A DNA stretch of 34,745 nt, from contig JAENWD010000171.1 of assembly GCA_016650245.1 (NCBI GenBank), positions 1 through 34,745 of the forward strand. The letters run 5' to 3'. Source of the DNA: Vicinamibacteria bacterium. GTDB taxonomy: Bacteria; Acidobacteriota; Vicinamibacteria; Vicinamibacterales; JAENWD01. Every line of letters starts with the position of its first letter. The stretch's first letter is position 1. Position numbers and translations under genes: made by a program. This document shows, one piece after another, positions 20,844 to 28,083 of this stretch. A model generated the notes under the pieces. It was not told the origin of the DNA, did no database searches, and saw only the letters and a program-made list of their open reading frames with translations.

Positions 20844-22084
20844 CTTCGCCCCATAAATCCTCGCCGATTCTCCGCTCTGATCGCATAGCCGGGAAAGATG
20901 CCCGACGGGTCACCGACGCCCAGGTGACTGGTCACTACTTCTGCGAAGACGTCGCGGAAGTCGGTCGTGACCTGGAGGTCGCGACCTTCAAACAGCTGAT
21001 CGCGTTCGAGGCCGGGCCACGCGCCGTAGACGCGACCGCCCTTCACGCCGGCGCCGATGGCCATCATGGCGTTGCCGTGCCCGTGGTCGGTGCCGCGACT
21101 GCCGTTTTCGGCGAGCGTCCGGCCGAACTCCGACATCGTCAGAATCACCGTGTCGCGCATCTGCTCGCCCAGGTCGGTGACCAGCGCGCCCATGCCGCGC
21201 GCAAAGTCGTCGAGTCTGGCGGCGAGCAGCCCCTGCGTGCCGCCCTCGTTCACGTGGTGGTCCCAGTTGCCGGTCTCGGCAAACGCGATCTCGAGGCCGA
21301 CACCCGACCTGGCGAGCTGTGCCACCTGGCGGAGCGCCTGACCAAACGCGCTGCGGGGGTAGTCGGCGCCTGCCGCGGGACGGTACTGCGACGGGTCGAC
21401 CTGCTTCATCAGCTTGATGGCGTCGAAGGCCTCGCGGCCTGGTGCCTGCAGCACGCGATCGGCCGCAGCGGCGTACTGCTCTTCGAACGACGTACCGACG
21501 CCCATGCCCCCGCGTCCGTCGCGTACACCGAACTGGGCGATCTGGCCGATGGCGAGTGCCGACGCCGTGCCTTGCAGTGAGCGCGGCAGCGTCGGCGCGA
21601 GCGCCACGGCGCGAAAGGGCGACGCTTTGTCGACGCGCCTGGCCTCGAGCGTCCGGTTCAGCCACCCATCGTCGGTGCTCTTCACGCCGGGCGTGCCCGA
21701 CTCCATGTAGTCCTGCGCGTCGAAGTGCGAGCGCGTGTGGTCTGGCGACCCGCAGGCGTGAATCACGGCCAGCTCGCCGCGGTCGTAGATCGGCTTGAGC
21801 GGCGCCAGCCGCGGATGGAAGGCGAAGAAGCCGTCGAGATCGAGAGCGGCGTCGGCGCGCCCTGGCCTGGGGACGGCAATGCTCGGACGGCTCTTGTAGT
21901 ACGCGCGCTCGCCGCAGGGCACGACCATGTTGAGGCCGTCCACGGCGCCGCGCTGGAAGATGGCGATCAGCAGCTTCTGGCGCGCGGCGCTGGCTGCCGC
22001 CGTTCGCGCCAGAAACGACGGCGCAAACCCCAGGCTGACCAGCGCGAGCCCGCCGTCGCGTAGGAAGATGCGTCTGGATTTCAT
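20840..22084 (-). CDS. DUF1501 family protein with Tat signal
   Basis: 414 aa from ATG 22084; twelve extra in-frame codons upstream run into palindrome B and are rejected. The N-terminus MKSRRIFLRDGG followed by a hydrophobic stretch is a twin-arginine export signal. The body has IFQRGAVDGLNMVVP, ACGSPDHTRSHFDAQDYME, GNWDHHVNEG, ILTMSEFGRTLAENGSRGTDHGHGNAMMAIG: a metal-site-rich, alkaline-phosphatase-superfamily-like pattern characteristic of DUF1501. Family members almost always sit behind a DUF1800 gene, as here, and are often tied to exported enzymes or surface assembly; the reaction is unknown. The stop overlaps the CTG start of the synthetase. Confidence 0.9.
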   Translation of the reverse strand: MKSRRIFLRDGGLALVSLGFAPSFLARTAAASAARQKLLIAIFQRGAVDGLNMVVPCGERAYYKSRPSIAVPRPGRADAALDLDGFFAFHPRLAPLKPIYDRGELAVIHACGSPDHTRSHFDAQDYMESGTPGVKSTDDGWLNRTLEARRVDKASPFRAVALAPTLPRSLQGTASALAIGQIAQFGVRDGRGGMGVGTSFEEQYAAAADRVLQAPGREAFDAIKLMKQVDPSQYRPAAGADYPRSAFGQALRQVAQLARSGVGLEIAFAETGNWDHHVNEGGTQGLLAARLDDFARGMGALVTDLGEQMRDTVILTMSEFGRTLAENGSRGTDHGHGNAMMAIGAGVKGGRVYGAWPGLERDQLFEGRDLQVTTDFRDVFAEVVTSHLGVGDPSGIFPGYAIRAENRRGFMGRS

Positions 22085-22105
22085 GCCTCGCCTCGCTGGC
22101 AGTCC

Positions 22106-22227
22106 ACGTACGCCAACCACTGAGACACGGAGAACACGGAGGCCACATGGAGATCTTTTTGAAAGTCCGCAAAGACGAAGTTCTGTGCGTCCTCTGTGAT
22201 CTCCGTGTCTCCGTGGTTGGCGTACGT
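22106..22227. repeat. Long imperfect palindrome B (ACGTACGCCAACCAC family)
   Basis: Both ends carry ACGTACGCCAACCAC in inverted orientation (15 bp perfect), continuing as GAGACACGGAGA and ACGGAGG-type words with few mismatches for about 45 bp per arm. It lies in the 150-nt gap between DUF1800 and DUF1501 on the minus strand, starting 7 nt after the DUF1800 stop. Its terminal 15 bp are identical to those of palindrome A. Inside an operon it could form a strong RNA hairpin that reduces downstream expression. Confidence 0.8.
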
Positions 22228-22234
22228 CGTCGAG

Positions 22235-23776
22235 CTACCGTCGCTGAAATTCTGGCGAACCCAGTGCCATCGCCACGGCCCGCGCGGACGCCTTACCGTT
22301 GGCCAGCTCCACCGCGAAGTTCATCCGGCTGATGAGTGCGCCGCTGTTCACCCATGCGTCCGCCGTGTCCTTGTACCCCGTAGGGGGCTGGCAAAGATAG
22401 AGGGGCATGCCCAATTGTTGAAGCGTCCGCGCCAACCAAAGCGTGTTCTGCACGTCCGCCTCGGTGGCGCGCAGCGCGGAGACGACGAACTCGAAGGGCG
22501 TCTTGACCTTGGCGCGCCTGGTGTCGGAGGCGAAGAACTCCGGCGCGGTCACGATCGCCCGCACGACTTCCCGCAGGTCGCCGTCGGTCTGGCGAAAGGT
22601 CGCCGCGGCGCGATCCACCAGTGCCGCCGGCGGCTCGTCGGCGACGAACCGACGCGCAAGCTTGGTGGCGATGAATCGCGCTGTGGACGGATGCCGCGCC
22701 AGCAGATCCAGCACACGCTCGCCGTCCTCGATGCCGCCGCCCGTGATCTTCTGCCCCAGCACGACCTTGTCACCCGTGTCGTGCATGCGTGGGTTGAACC
22801 AGAACTGTCCGGCCTCGGCGCTGCGCGGCCGGCCGATGGTCCAGCCCGTCAGGGCGCGCGCGACGTTGACGATGTCCTGCTGCGTGTAGCCGCCGTCCAC
22901 ACCAAGCGTGTGGAGCTCGAGCAGCTCGCGCGCGTAGTTCTCGTTGATGCCGGTCGGAATGTTCTGCCGCACCTGCTCCATCATCTCCGGCGTGGTCTCA
23001 CGCCCCTGCTGCCGCGCGCCGCCGCGACGACGGCCCGCGCGCTGCAGCCGGTCGAGATCGCTCTTGGCTTTCTCCGCAAACTTCGGATCGGCGCTGCGGG
23101 CGTTGTCGAGATAGAGGAGCATCGCCGGGCTCTTCGCGGTGGCGTCCAACAGGTCGCGGAATCGTCCCAGGACGTGAGGCCTGATGGCATCGCGCTCGTA
23201 TGCCGTGAGGTAGATGCGTGTGAAGCCTTTGTTGGCGAAGACGTTGAAGTGGTTGAACCAGAAGTCGGTGAGCACTTCCTGAAGCTGCCGCTCGCTGTAG
23301 ACGGCGCGGAGCACCTTCTGCGCGACGAGCTCCTGCAACAGCTCCTGCCGGCGCTGCAGGACGGGCCCGATCTCTGCCGGGCGCTTGCGCCGGCTGTCCA
23401 TGTCCGGCTCGCCTGACGCGGCGTCGCGCCCTCGCTGCTGGCGCTGCTCCAACAGGGGCTTCAAGTACTCCTGCGCGATCTGCTGCGACGTCATTCGAAG
23501 CGTCGCCAGGCCCGCGACTCGCGCGTCGACCGCGCCGTCGGCGATGCGCTCCGGGCGCAACTGCTGATCCATCCACGACGCCAGGCCCATTCGCCTGACG
23601 CGCTCGACGTCGCCCGGCCGTGGGCCAAAACCCAAACGGTTCAGCACGTGGACGATCGTCGCGTCATCGGGCGACCCGGGCACAGAGGAGCTGGCCGCCG
23701 ACAGCGCGTGCACGGCAAGGGCGAGGGCGGCGAGCACGGTAGCGATGTGAGCTAATCGCGAACGAATAGGGGGCAT
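22235..23776 (-). CDS. DUF1800 family secreted protein
   Basis: 513 aa with a signal peptide at 1-29 (LAHIATVLAALALAVHALSAA). Family landmarks are LNRLGFGPRPGDVERVRRMGLASWMDQQL, the FWFNHFNVFANKG block, the GINENYARELLELHTLGVDGGYTQQDIVNVARALTGW block (the strongest DUF1800 signature), and DTGDKVVLGQKI. A Q/R-rich insertion (EQRQQRGRDAASGEPDMDS, about 109-127) and an R-R-R-G-G-A-R-Q-Q-G stretch near 256 look species-specific. DUF1800 proteins pair with DUF1501 proteins and are exported; the function is not established. It appears to head the DUF1800-DUF1501-synthetase-BMC operon. Confidence 0.9.
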   Translation of the reverse strand: MPPIRSRLAHIATVLAALALAVHALSAASSSVPGSPDDATIVHVLNRLGFGPRPGDVERVRRMGLASWMDQQLRPERIADGAVDARVAGLATLRMTSQQIAQEYLKPLLEQRQQRGRDAASGEPDMDSRRKRPAEIGPVLQRRQELLQELVAQKVLRAVYSERQLQEVLTDFWFNHFNVFANKGFTRIYLTAYERDAIRPHVLGRFRDLLDATAKSPAMLLYLDNARSADPKFAEKAKSDLDRLQRAGRRRGGARQQGRETTPEMMEQVRQNIPTGINENYARELLELHTLGVDGGYTQQDIVNVARALTGWTIGRPRSAEAGQFWFNPRMHDTGDKVVLGQKITGGGIEDGERVLDLLARHPSTARFIATKLARRFVADEPPAALVDRAAATFRQTDGDLREVVRAIVTAPEFFASDTRRAKVKTPFEFVVSALRATEADVQNTLWLARTLQQLGMPLYLCQPPTGYKDTADAWVNSGALISRMNFAVELANGKASARAVAMALGSPEFQRR

Positions 23777-23868
23777 CGGTGTCAGTTCGGTCCTGCCACG
23801 TTAGACCATTCGGACGCGCTGGAGGTTGAGTGTTCGACTTCACGGATAGAATCTTGGCCAAACAACCT

Positions 23869-25386
23869 ATGAACACGTGCCGCGCCCTCATTGTCTCGTT
23901 GCTTGTGCTCGGTGGCTCGCTGGCTGTCGTGGGGCAGCAGGCCGGCGGCGGGCTGCTGATCCGCAACGGCCGCCTTGTTGACGGCACCGGAGGTCCCTCG
24001 CGGGCAGCCGACGTCCGCATCGAAGGCGACGCCATCGTCGAAGTGGGGCCGTCGTTGTCGCCCAGAACCGGCGAGCGCGTCATCGACGCCACGGGGCGCG
24101 TCGTGGCCCCGGGTTTCATCGACATGCACTCGCATGCCGACGGCGGGCTCGCCGAGTCGCCTGACGCGGCCACGCAGTTGCGACAGGGCATCACGACCAC
24201 TCTGGTCGGCCAGGACGGCGGCGGCGAGCTGCCGGTGGCGGACCTGGCCGACCGCGTCGGCCGCGTCAAGCCGGCCATCAACCTCGCGACCAGTGTCGGG
24301 CACGGCACGGTCCGGCGTCTGGTGATGGGCGAGGACTTCAGGCGCGCCGCAACGCCGGCGGAGATCGAGACGATGAAGGCGCTGGTGGAGCGCGGAATGA
24401 AGGACGGCGCCGTCGGCTTGTCGAGCGGTCTCGAGTACGACCCCGGCTTCTACGCGACCACCGACGAGTTGGCGGCGTTGGCCACCTCGATCAGGCCCTA
24501 CGGCGGCTTCTATTCCAGCCACGTGCGCGACGAGGAGAACGAGTACCTCGCGGCGTGGAAGGAGGCGATCGACGTCGGACGCCGCGCAGGCGTGGCTGTC
24601 GAGATCTCCCACATGAAGCTGGCCAGCAAGCCCGTGTGGGGCCGAGCGAAGGAAGGCCTCGCGATGCTCGACGCCGCCAGGCGCGAGGGCCTGACCGTGA
24701 TGGGTGACTGGTATCCCTATCCGTACTGGCAGTCGGCGATGTACGTCCTGATTCCTGACCGCGAGTTCGAGAACGTCGAGAAGTGGCGCGTGGGCCTTGA
24801 CGAGATCGGCGGCGCGGGTAACGTGCGCATCACCAATTACCGCGCTGACCCGTCGTGGAACGGCAAGACGCTGGCGGAACTGGCCGCGACGCAGAACATC
24901 GACCCACCGTCGCTCATCGTCTCGATGGTCAAGGCGGAGGGCCCGGCCATCGGCATCATCGGCACCTCGATGGACGAGGCCGACATGAAAGCCATCCTGG
25001 CGCACCCGCAGGTGCTCATCTGCTCTGACGGCCAATTGAGCGGCCGCCACCCACGCGGCTACGGCGCGTTCCCGCGTGTGCTCGCGCGCTACGTGCGGGA
25101 GCAGCAGGCGATCTCTCTGGAAGAGGCGATCGCCAAGATGACGAGCCGGTCGGCGGCGATGCTGGGCCTGGCCGATCGCGGCGTCGTTGCCGCAGGCAAG
25201 AAGGCCGACGTGGTGATCTTCGACGCGGCGACGATCGCCGACCGCGGCACGCCGCAGGAACCCGCGCAAGCGCCGGTTGGCCTGGACACGGTCATCGTCA
25301 ACGGGCAAGTCGTGCTCGATCGCGGAGAGGTGACCGGTGCGCGACCGGGGCGGGCGCTGCGGCGTACGGGGGCCAGGCCCCGTTAA
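23869..25386 (+). CDS. N-acyl-D-amino-acid deacylase / D-aminoacylase-like amidohydrolase
   Basis: 505 aa from ATG 23869. An in-frame GTG at 23830 would add 13 residues before the signal peptide (CRALIVSLLVLGGSLAVVG) and is rejected. An imperfect -10 TAGAAT lies at 23847-23852. It is an amidohydrolase-superfamily enzyme: G-F-I-D-M-H87-S-H89 metal motif, GLSSGLEYDPGFYA, EISHMKLASKPVWG with a metal-site His, and CSDGQLSGRHPR with the catalytic Asp, then RSAAMLGLADRGVVAAGKKADVVIFD. The VGNCG cysteine used as metal ligand in D-aminoacylases is V-G-Q-D-G here, so Asp probably replaces it. It is probably a secreted hydrolase acting on N-acyl-D-amino acids or small peptides. Its last codons and stop lie in the 35-bp inverted repeat. 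Confidence 0.85.
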   Translation: MNTCRALIVSLLVLGGSLAVVGQQAGGGLLIRNGRLVDGTGGPSRAADVRIEGDAIVEVGPSLSPRTGERVIDATGRVVAPGFIDMHSHADGGLAESPDAATQLRQGITTTLVGQDGGGELPVADLADRVGRVKPAINLATSVGHGTVRRLVMGEDFRRAATPAEIETMKALVERGMKDGAVGLSSGLEYDPGFYATTDELAALATSIRPYGGFYSSHVRDEENEYLAAWKEAIDVGRRAGVAVEISHMKLASKPVWGRAKEGLAMLDAARREGLTVMGDWYPYPYWQSAMYVLIPDREFENVEKWRVGLDEIGGAGNVRITNYRADPSWNGKTLAELAATQNIDPPSLIVSMVKAEGPAIGIIGTSMDEADMKAILAHPQVLICSDGQLSGRHPRGYGAFPRVLARYVREQQAISLEEAIAKMTSRSAAMLGLADRGVVAAGKKADVVIFDAATIADRGTPQEPAQAPVGLDTVIVNGQVVLDRGEVTGARPGRALRRTGARPR

Positions 25387-25446
25387 GGATTTGTAAAGGG
25401 AGACTCGATGACTTTACAAATCCTTAACGGGGCCTGGCCCCCGTAC
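25364..25446. repeat. Perfect 35-bp inverted repeat joining two genes, with RBS and start codon in the loop
   Basis: Arms 25364-25398 and 25412-25446 are exact reverse complements over 35 bp, and the spacer is 13 nt. The left arm encodes the last residues and stop (TAA 25384-25386) of the deacylase. The spacer holds GGAGACTCGATGA, that is, the ribosome-binding site and ATG (25408) of the GNAT gene. The right arm encodes its first residues. The arm contains GGGGGCCAGGCCCC-type words reminiscent of REP-like elements. Confidence 0.95.
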
Positions 25447-26409
25447 AACCGACTCCTCGACCAGATCCTCGACGAGAGCTGGCCGCAGTGGGGCGATGGG
25501 CTCACGCGTGAGGCGTACGGGCAGTGGAACGCGGCGCAACTGCGTACCCCGTGGGGGCGATCACGCTTGGCACGCGTCGCGCTGGTCGATGACGGCCGCC
25601 TGCTGGCATCCGCCAAACGCTATCGCTTCACCGTCTTGCTGGATGGCCAGCAGGTGTCCGCCACAGGGATTGGCGCGGTGTTCACACCGCCGGCCGAACG
25701 GGGACGAGGGCATGCGTCCCGGCTGATCGAACAGCTCTGCGACGAGGGTCGCGCGGACGGATGCGCGCTGGCGATGCTGTTCTCGGAGATCGGATCGGCG
25801 TACTACGAGCGCCTCGGCTTTCGTGTCGTGCCGCACTCGACCAGCGACATCACGGTCAAGACCAAGGACGGCGCTCCTGCCGTGTTGGTGCGCGCCGGCG
25901 AGCAACGCGATGCCGCCAGCGTCGCCGAGACCCATGTGAGGCGCGTCGAGCACTATCGATTCGGCCTCGTGCCGGACGCGGATCAGGTCAACTACTCCGT
26001 CGCGAAGAAGCGCATGCTCGCGGGTCTGGACCCCACCGGCCGCCGCACGGTGGAGTACTTCGTCACCGAAGAAGGCTGCCAGGCCGTGGCTTTCGTGCTG
26101 CTGCAGGTCACGCGGCCCCAGCGGCCCGGCGATCCCGAAGGGTGGAGCCTCGCCGCGTGTGGTGACCGCGACCCCGAGGGCGCGCGCATCGGCGCGATGC
26201 TGCAGGTGCTGCTGGCCCGACATCCCGGCGAACGCCCGCCCGTCATCCGGGCCTGGTGGCCCGAGGGATTGCGCCCGCCGCAGCTCGAGATCACGCGACG
26301 CGGCCAGGCCGCCGAGATCATGATGATTCGACCCCTCCGCGAGGGCCTTCACGTCGAGCCCTGGCTCGACGAAGGCGACACCTTCTGGTGGCACGGGGAT
26401 GCCTTCTGA
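25408..26409 (+). CDS. GNAT family N-acetyltransferase
   Basis: 333 aa. An acetyl-CoA-binding motif A is visible at 94-110 (TPPAERGRGHASRL, the R/Q-x-x-G-x-G/A pattern), followed by FSEIGSAYYERLGFRVV, the typical motif B. The acceptor could be an amine of a small molecule or protein; it cannot be told. The C-terminal 150 residues form a second, less conserved domain, giving a length like two-domain GNATs. The start ATG is in the loop of the 35-bp inverted repeat with GGAG 5 nt upstream, so residues 2-13 (T-L-Q-I-L-N-G-A-W-P-P-Y) are repeat-encoded and may not belong to the ancestral protein. It overlaps the next gene by one base (TGATG). Confidence 0.82.
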   Translation: MTLQILNGAWPPYNRLLDQILDESWPQWGDGLTREAYGQWNAAQLRTPWGRSRLARVALVDDGRLLASAKRYRFTVLLDGQQVSATGIGAVFTPPAERGRGHASRLIEQLCDEGRADGCALAMLFSEIGSAYYERLGFRVVPHSTSDITVKTKDGAPAVLVRAGEQRDAASVAETHVRRVEHYRFGLVPDADQVNYSVAKKRMLAGLDPTGRRTVEYFVTEEGCQAVAFVLLQVTRPQRPGDPEGWSLAACGDRDPEGARIGAMLQVLLARHPGERPPVIRAWWPEGLRPPQLEITRRGQAAEIMMIRPLREGLHVEPWLDEGDTFWWHGDAF

Positions 26410-28070
26410 TGGCCTGGCGCGACATCGCGTCGCCTGTTCGTGACGGCGCGATCCTTCGCAGCGACCTGCACGCCGCGCCTGTCGCTGGCCGCCTCCCGGT
26501 CCTGCTGATTCGCACGCCCTACGGTCGTCACCAGTATCGCGACGGCTCATTGGTGGCGAAAGCCATCGAGCGTGGCTACGCCGTCGTCGTGCAGGACGTC
26601 CGCGGACGACACGAGTCCACCGGCGCATTCGATCCGTACAAGAACGAGGGCCGCGACGGCTACGACACGATCGAGTGGATCGCCGCCCAGCCGTGGTCCA
26701 ACGGTCGGGTGGCAACCGCGGGCCTGTCGTATCCGGGCGCCGTGCAGTGGCTGGCGGCCGTCGAGACGCCGCCACACCTGGTGTGTGCGTTCCCAGCCAT
26801 GTGCTTCTCGTCGGCCCGCCAGTTCTTCTACTTCGGCGGGGCATTCGACCTGTCGTGGCTGCCGTGGACGGCCAACAACATCGCTCCAGACGACAGGCGG
26901 CGCCGCAACGTCAGCGGGCCGCATACCACCCGCGAGGCGCGCGATTGGTGGCGCGACCACGGCGGCGAAGCCCTGCGGCGCGTTCCGCTGCGTGGCCACC
27001 CGCTGCTGGAGGGCGTCACGCCGTTCTACGACGAGTGGCTCGACCATCCAGACGATGGCCCGTACTGGGACTTCGCGGAGCTGGAACGACGCTACGCCAG
27101 CGTGAAGGTCCCCGTCTTCAACTTCAGCGGCTGGCACGACGAGGGTTACGGACCTGTCGGCGCAACGCGCAATTTCGCTGGCCTGTGTGCCAACGGCGGC
27201 ACGCCAGACGCGCGTCGGCCACGGTTGGTCATCGGGCCGTGGGTGCACGGCGAGCCGAAACCGGAAACGCGGAAGGTGGGCGATCGGGACTTCGGCGAGG
27301 GGGCGGGTCTCGACTACGACGCGCTGGTGCTTGATTGGTGCGACCTGCACGCTCGCGGCGTCGACCGCGGACTGCGGTCCGAACCCCCCGTGCGACTCTT
27401 CGTGATGGGCGCCAATCGCTGGCGCGCCGAGACGACGTGGCCCGTGCCGTCGACGCCGCGGACGCTGTATCTGCGCGCAGGGGGAGGGCTCACGTCCGAG
27501 CCTCCGGCAGCCGGAGAAACGCCCGCGCGCTTCGTGTTCGATCCGAACGACCCGGTCGAGGACCCGCACTTCGACGCCGGTCTCGGTGCGCACGACCAGC
27601 GCGCCATCGAAGCGCGGCAGGACGTGCTGGTGTTCTCGACGCCGCCGCTCGACCAGGACCTCGAAGTGGTCGGGTCCGTCGAGTTCCGCCTCTGGGTGGC
27701 CAGCTCGGCGCCTGACACGGACTTCTATTGCCGGCTGCTCGATCTGGATCGCGACGGCGCAGTGTGGAACCTGATGAGCCCGACCCTCGAGGTGGTGCGG
27801 GCGAAGTATCGCCACGGCGAGGAGGAGCCGGAGTATCTCGTGCCCGGCCAGCCGGTCGAGCTCGTGTTCCGGGCCGCGCTGACCGCCAACCGATTCCTCC
27901 GCGGGCACCGCATCCGCGTGCAGGTGACCAGCAGCTTCTTCCCGCACCTGGACCGCAACCCGAATACCGGGCGACCGTCAGCCATCGAGTCGACGCTCGT
28001 GCCGGCCCGGCAGGTGGTGTTTCATGACGCAGGGAGACCGTCCAGGGTCACCCTGCCAGTCGTGTCGTAA
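26409..28070 (+). CDS. CocE/NonD family (X-Pro dipeptidyl-peptidase-like) hydrolase
   Basis: 553 aa from ATG 26409, which shares a base with the GNAT stop. An alpha/beta-hydrolase domain carries the nucleophile S107 in TAGLSYPGAVQW (G-x-S-Y-x-G). RTPYGRHQYRDGSL and VVVQDVRGRHESTGAFDPYKNEGRDGYDTIEW are nearly invariant in the CocE/NonD family. NFSGWHDEGY and IGPWVHGEP carry the remaining triad region. A C-terminal jelly-roll (about 370-553) includes the typical FYCRLLDLDRDGAVWNLM and HRIRVQVTSSFFPHLDRNPNTG. Members are esterases or proline-specific peptidases; no signal peptide is visible. The ATPase gene starts 13 nt after the stop. Confidence 0.92.
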   Translation: MAWRDIASPVRDGAILRSDLHAAPVAGRLPVLLIRTPYGRHQYRDGSLVAKAIERGYAVVVQDVRGRHESTGAFDPYKNEGRDGYDTIEWIAAQPWSNGRVATAGLSYPGAVQWLAAVETPPHLVCAFPAMCFSSARQFFYFGGAFDLSWLPWTANNIAPDDRRRRNVSGPHTTREARDWWRDHGGEALRRVPLRGHPLLEGVTPFYDEWLDHPDDGPYWDFAELERRYASVKVPVFNFSGWHDEGYGPVGATRNFAGLCANGGTPDARRPRLVIGPWVHGEPKPETRKVGDRDFGEGAGLDYDALVLDWCDLHARGVDRGLRSEPPVRLFVMGANRWRAETTWPVPSTPRTLYLRAGGGLTSEPPAAGETPARFVFDPNDPVEDPHFDAGLGAHDQRAIEARQDVLVFSTPPLDQDLEVVGSVEFRLWVASSAPDTDFYCRLLDLDRDGAVWNLMSPTLEVVRAKYRHGEEEPEYLVPGQPVELVFRAALTANRFLRGHRIRVQVTSSFFPHLDRNPNTGRPSAIESTLVPARQVVFHDAGRPSRVTLPVVS

Positions 28071-28083
28071 GATCGCCCACGAC

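Noticed and set aside
26547-27947. 466-codon minus-strand open frame opposite the CocE-type hydrolase gene
   Set aside because: No recognisable motif or ribosome-binding site; the plus frame encodes a typical CocE hydrolase.
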